Shown here piece by piece: positions 50,298 through 50,670 of a stretch of 50,670 nucleotides of DNA. How positions within the stretch are numbered: the first letter of the stretch is position 1; the number at the start of each line of letters is the position of its first letter. A program made the position numbers and the translations under genes. Below the pieces are notes generated by a model. That model saw nothing but the letters and a program-made list of their open reading frames with translations, was not told the origin of the DNA and did not search any database. The DNA comes from Dehalococcoidia bacterium UBA2158 (GTDB lineage: Bacteria > Chloroflexota > Dehalococcoidia > Lucifugimonadales > UBA3495), in NCBI GenBank assembly GCA_002328185.1, contig DCWQ01000045.1, positions 16,730-67,399 of the forward strand. Direction: 5' to 3'.

Positions 50298-50384
50298 GCC
50301 GAGGTGGTGGAACTGGTAGACACGCGGTCTTGAGGGGGCCGTGGGCGTAAGCTCGTGTGGGTTCAAATCCCACCCTCGGCACCA
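50298..50384 (+). tRNA. tRNA-Leu (anticodon GAG)
   Basis: Class II tRNA with acceptor GCCGAGG/CCTCGGC, anticodon stem CGGTC/GGCCG around TTGAGGG, long variable arm, and encoded CCA. Confidence 0.97.
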
Positions 50385-50415
50385 ATTAGGTTGATCCGAC
50401 CGTGGAGCAAATCGG

Positions 50416-50491
50416 GGCGACGTAGCCAAGTGGTTAAGGCGGAGGTCTGCAAAACCTCTATTCGGCGGTTCGAATCCGCCCGTCGCCTCCA
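50416..50491 (+). tRNA. tRNA-Cys (anticodon GCA)
   Basis: Acceptor GGCGACG/CGTCGCC, anticodon stem GAGGT/ACCTC around CTGCAAA, T loop GTTCGAATC, encoded CCA (50489-50491). Confidence 0.97.
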
Positions 50492-50585
50492 AAAACTTCC
50501 CCCTCCCCTCCTAGATTCGCTCCCACGAGCAGATATTCCCAGCCAGAATTCCAGAAGGTGCAGTCGGTGTAACCCTGCCCACAAT

Positions 50586-50670
50586 GCCGGGATGGCGGAA
50601 TGGCAGACGCGGCGGACTTAAAATCCGTTGCCAGCAATGGCGTGTGGGTTCGAGTCCCACCCCCGGCACC
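50586..50670 (+). tRNA. tRNA-Leu (anticodon TAA), cut by the window end
   Basis: Class II tRNA with acceptor GCCGGG/CCCGGC, anticodon stem GCGGA/TCCGT around CTTAAAA, and long variable arm. The sequence stops one base short of a full CCA. The seventh acceptor pair is an A-C mismatch. Confidence 0.93.

Noticed and set aside
1..50670. CRISPR array, prophage, IS element or integrase
   Set aside because: No regularly spaced repeats, no transposase, integrase or phage structural genes were found on either strand.
50298..50670. tRNA cluster as an integration (att) site of an island
   Set aside because: No integrase and no repeat of a tRNA 3' end is visible within the window; the flank beyond 50670 is not available.

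Overview
The window reads as a piece of a bacterial chromosome of moderately high GC, most likely from the Chloroflexota (SAR202 / Dehalococcoidia-like). That placement is an inference from gene content: four paralogous luciferase-like flavin or F420 monooxygenases, a GMC oxidoreductase, an acyl-CoA dehydrogenase, several alpha/beta hydrolases, a haloalkane dehalogenase-like protein, HemQ-type heme protein, single-ORF LarC and mitochondrial-type aconitase. No rRNA or phylogenetic marker was compared. I see no phage, IS element, integrase or CRISPR array.

Layout. 1-8.2 kb: catabolic genes on + (carboxymuconolactone decarboxylase-like protein, epoxide hydrolase, MFS transporter; then acyl-CoA dehydrogenase, F420 oxidoreductase and GMC oxidoreductase behind a near-consensus promoter), with a convergent methyltransferase and a collapsed PQQ sugar dehydrogenase between them. 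8.2-20 kb: four genes interrupted by exactly one in-frame TGA, plus a decayed fifth copy. 20-28 kb: isochorismatase, bS21, FmdB, Dtd, NAD synthesis (nadC, nadA) with miaB, tRNA-Ser and an Lrp regulator. 28-34 kb: ferredoxin, aconitase, HemQ, an NHL propeller protein and ComB. 34-42 kb: FAD oxidase, a DinB/mycothiol-type protein, a monooxygenase, two hydrolases, and larE-larC-larB for the nickel-pincer cofactor. 42-50.7 kb: rnhB with a broken yraN, mnmA, a zinc-ribbon/RDD membrane protein, a fourth monooxygenase, an isocitrate-lyase-family protein, two pseudogenes, a DUF2007 protein and three tRNAs.

The main discovery is a dense group of probable selenoprotein genes: an AhpD-like CxxU protein (9501-10055), a GrdB/PrdB-like UxxC protein (11360-12793), a lipoprotein thioredoxin with UxxC (15471-16220), and a rhodanese whose catalytic Cys is TGA (19587-19970). 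In each, the TGA replaces a known redox or catalytic cysteine, homology continues in frame past it, and a stable hairpin follows with an apical loop containing GU 18-22 nt after the TGA, as expected of a bacterial SECIS. A decayed AhpD-like copy (8236-8765, minus) carries TGA at the same position. Selenocysteine machinery (selA, selB, selC, selD) is not in the window.

A second theme is gene decay. Eight pseudogenes or remnants are recognisable. Apart from the TGA at the selenocysteine site of the AhpD-like relic, every in-frame stop inside them is TAA or TAG. This is a useful internal contrast with the four TGA genes. Short palindromic repeats of several families are scattered between genes, and one has become the C-terminal tail of Dtd.
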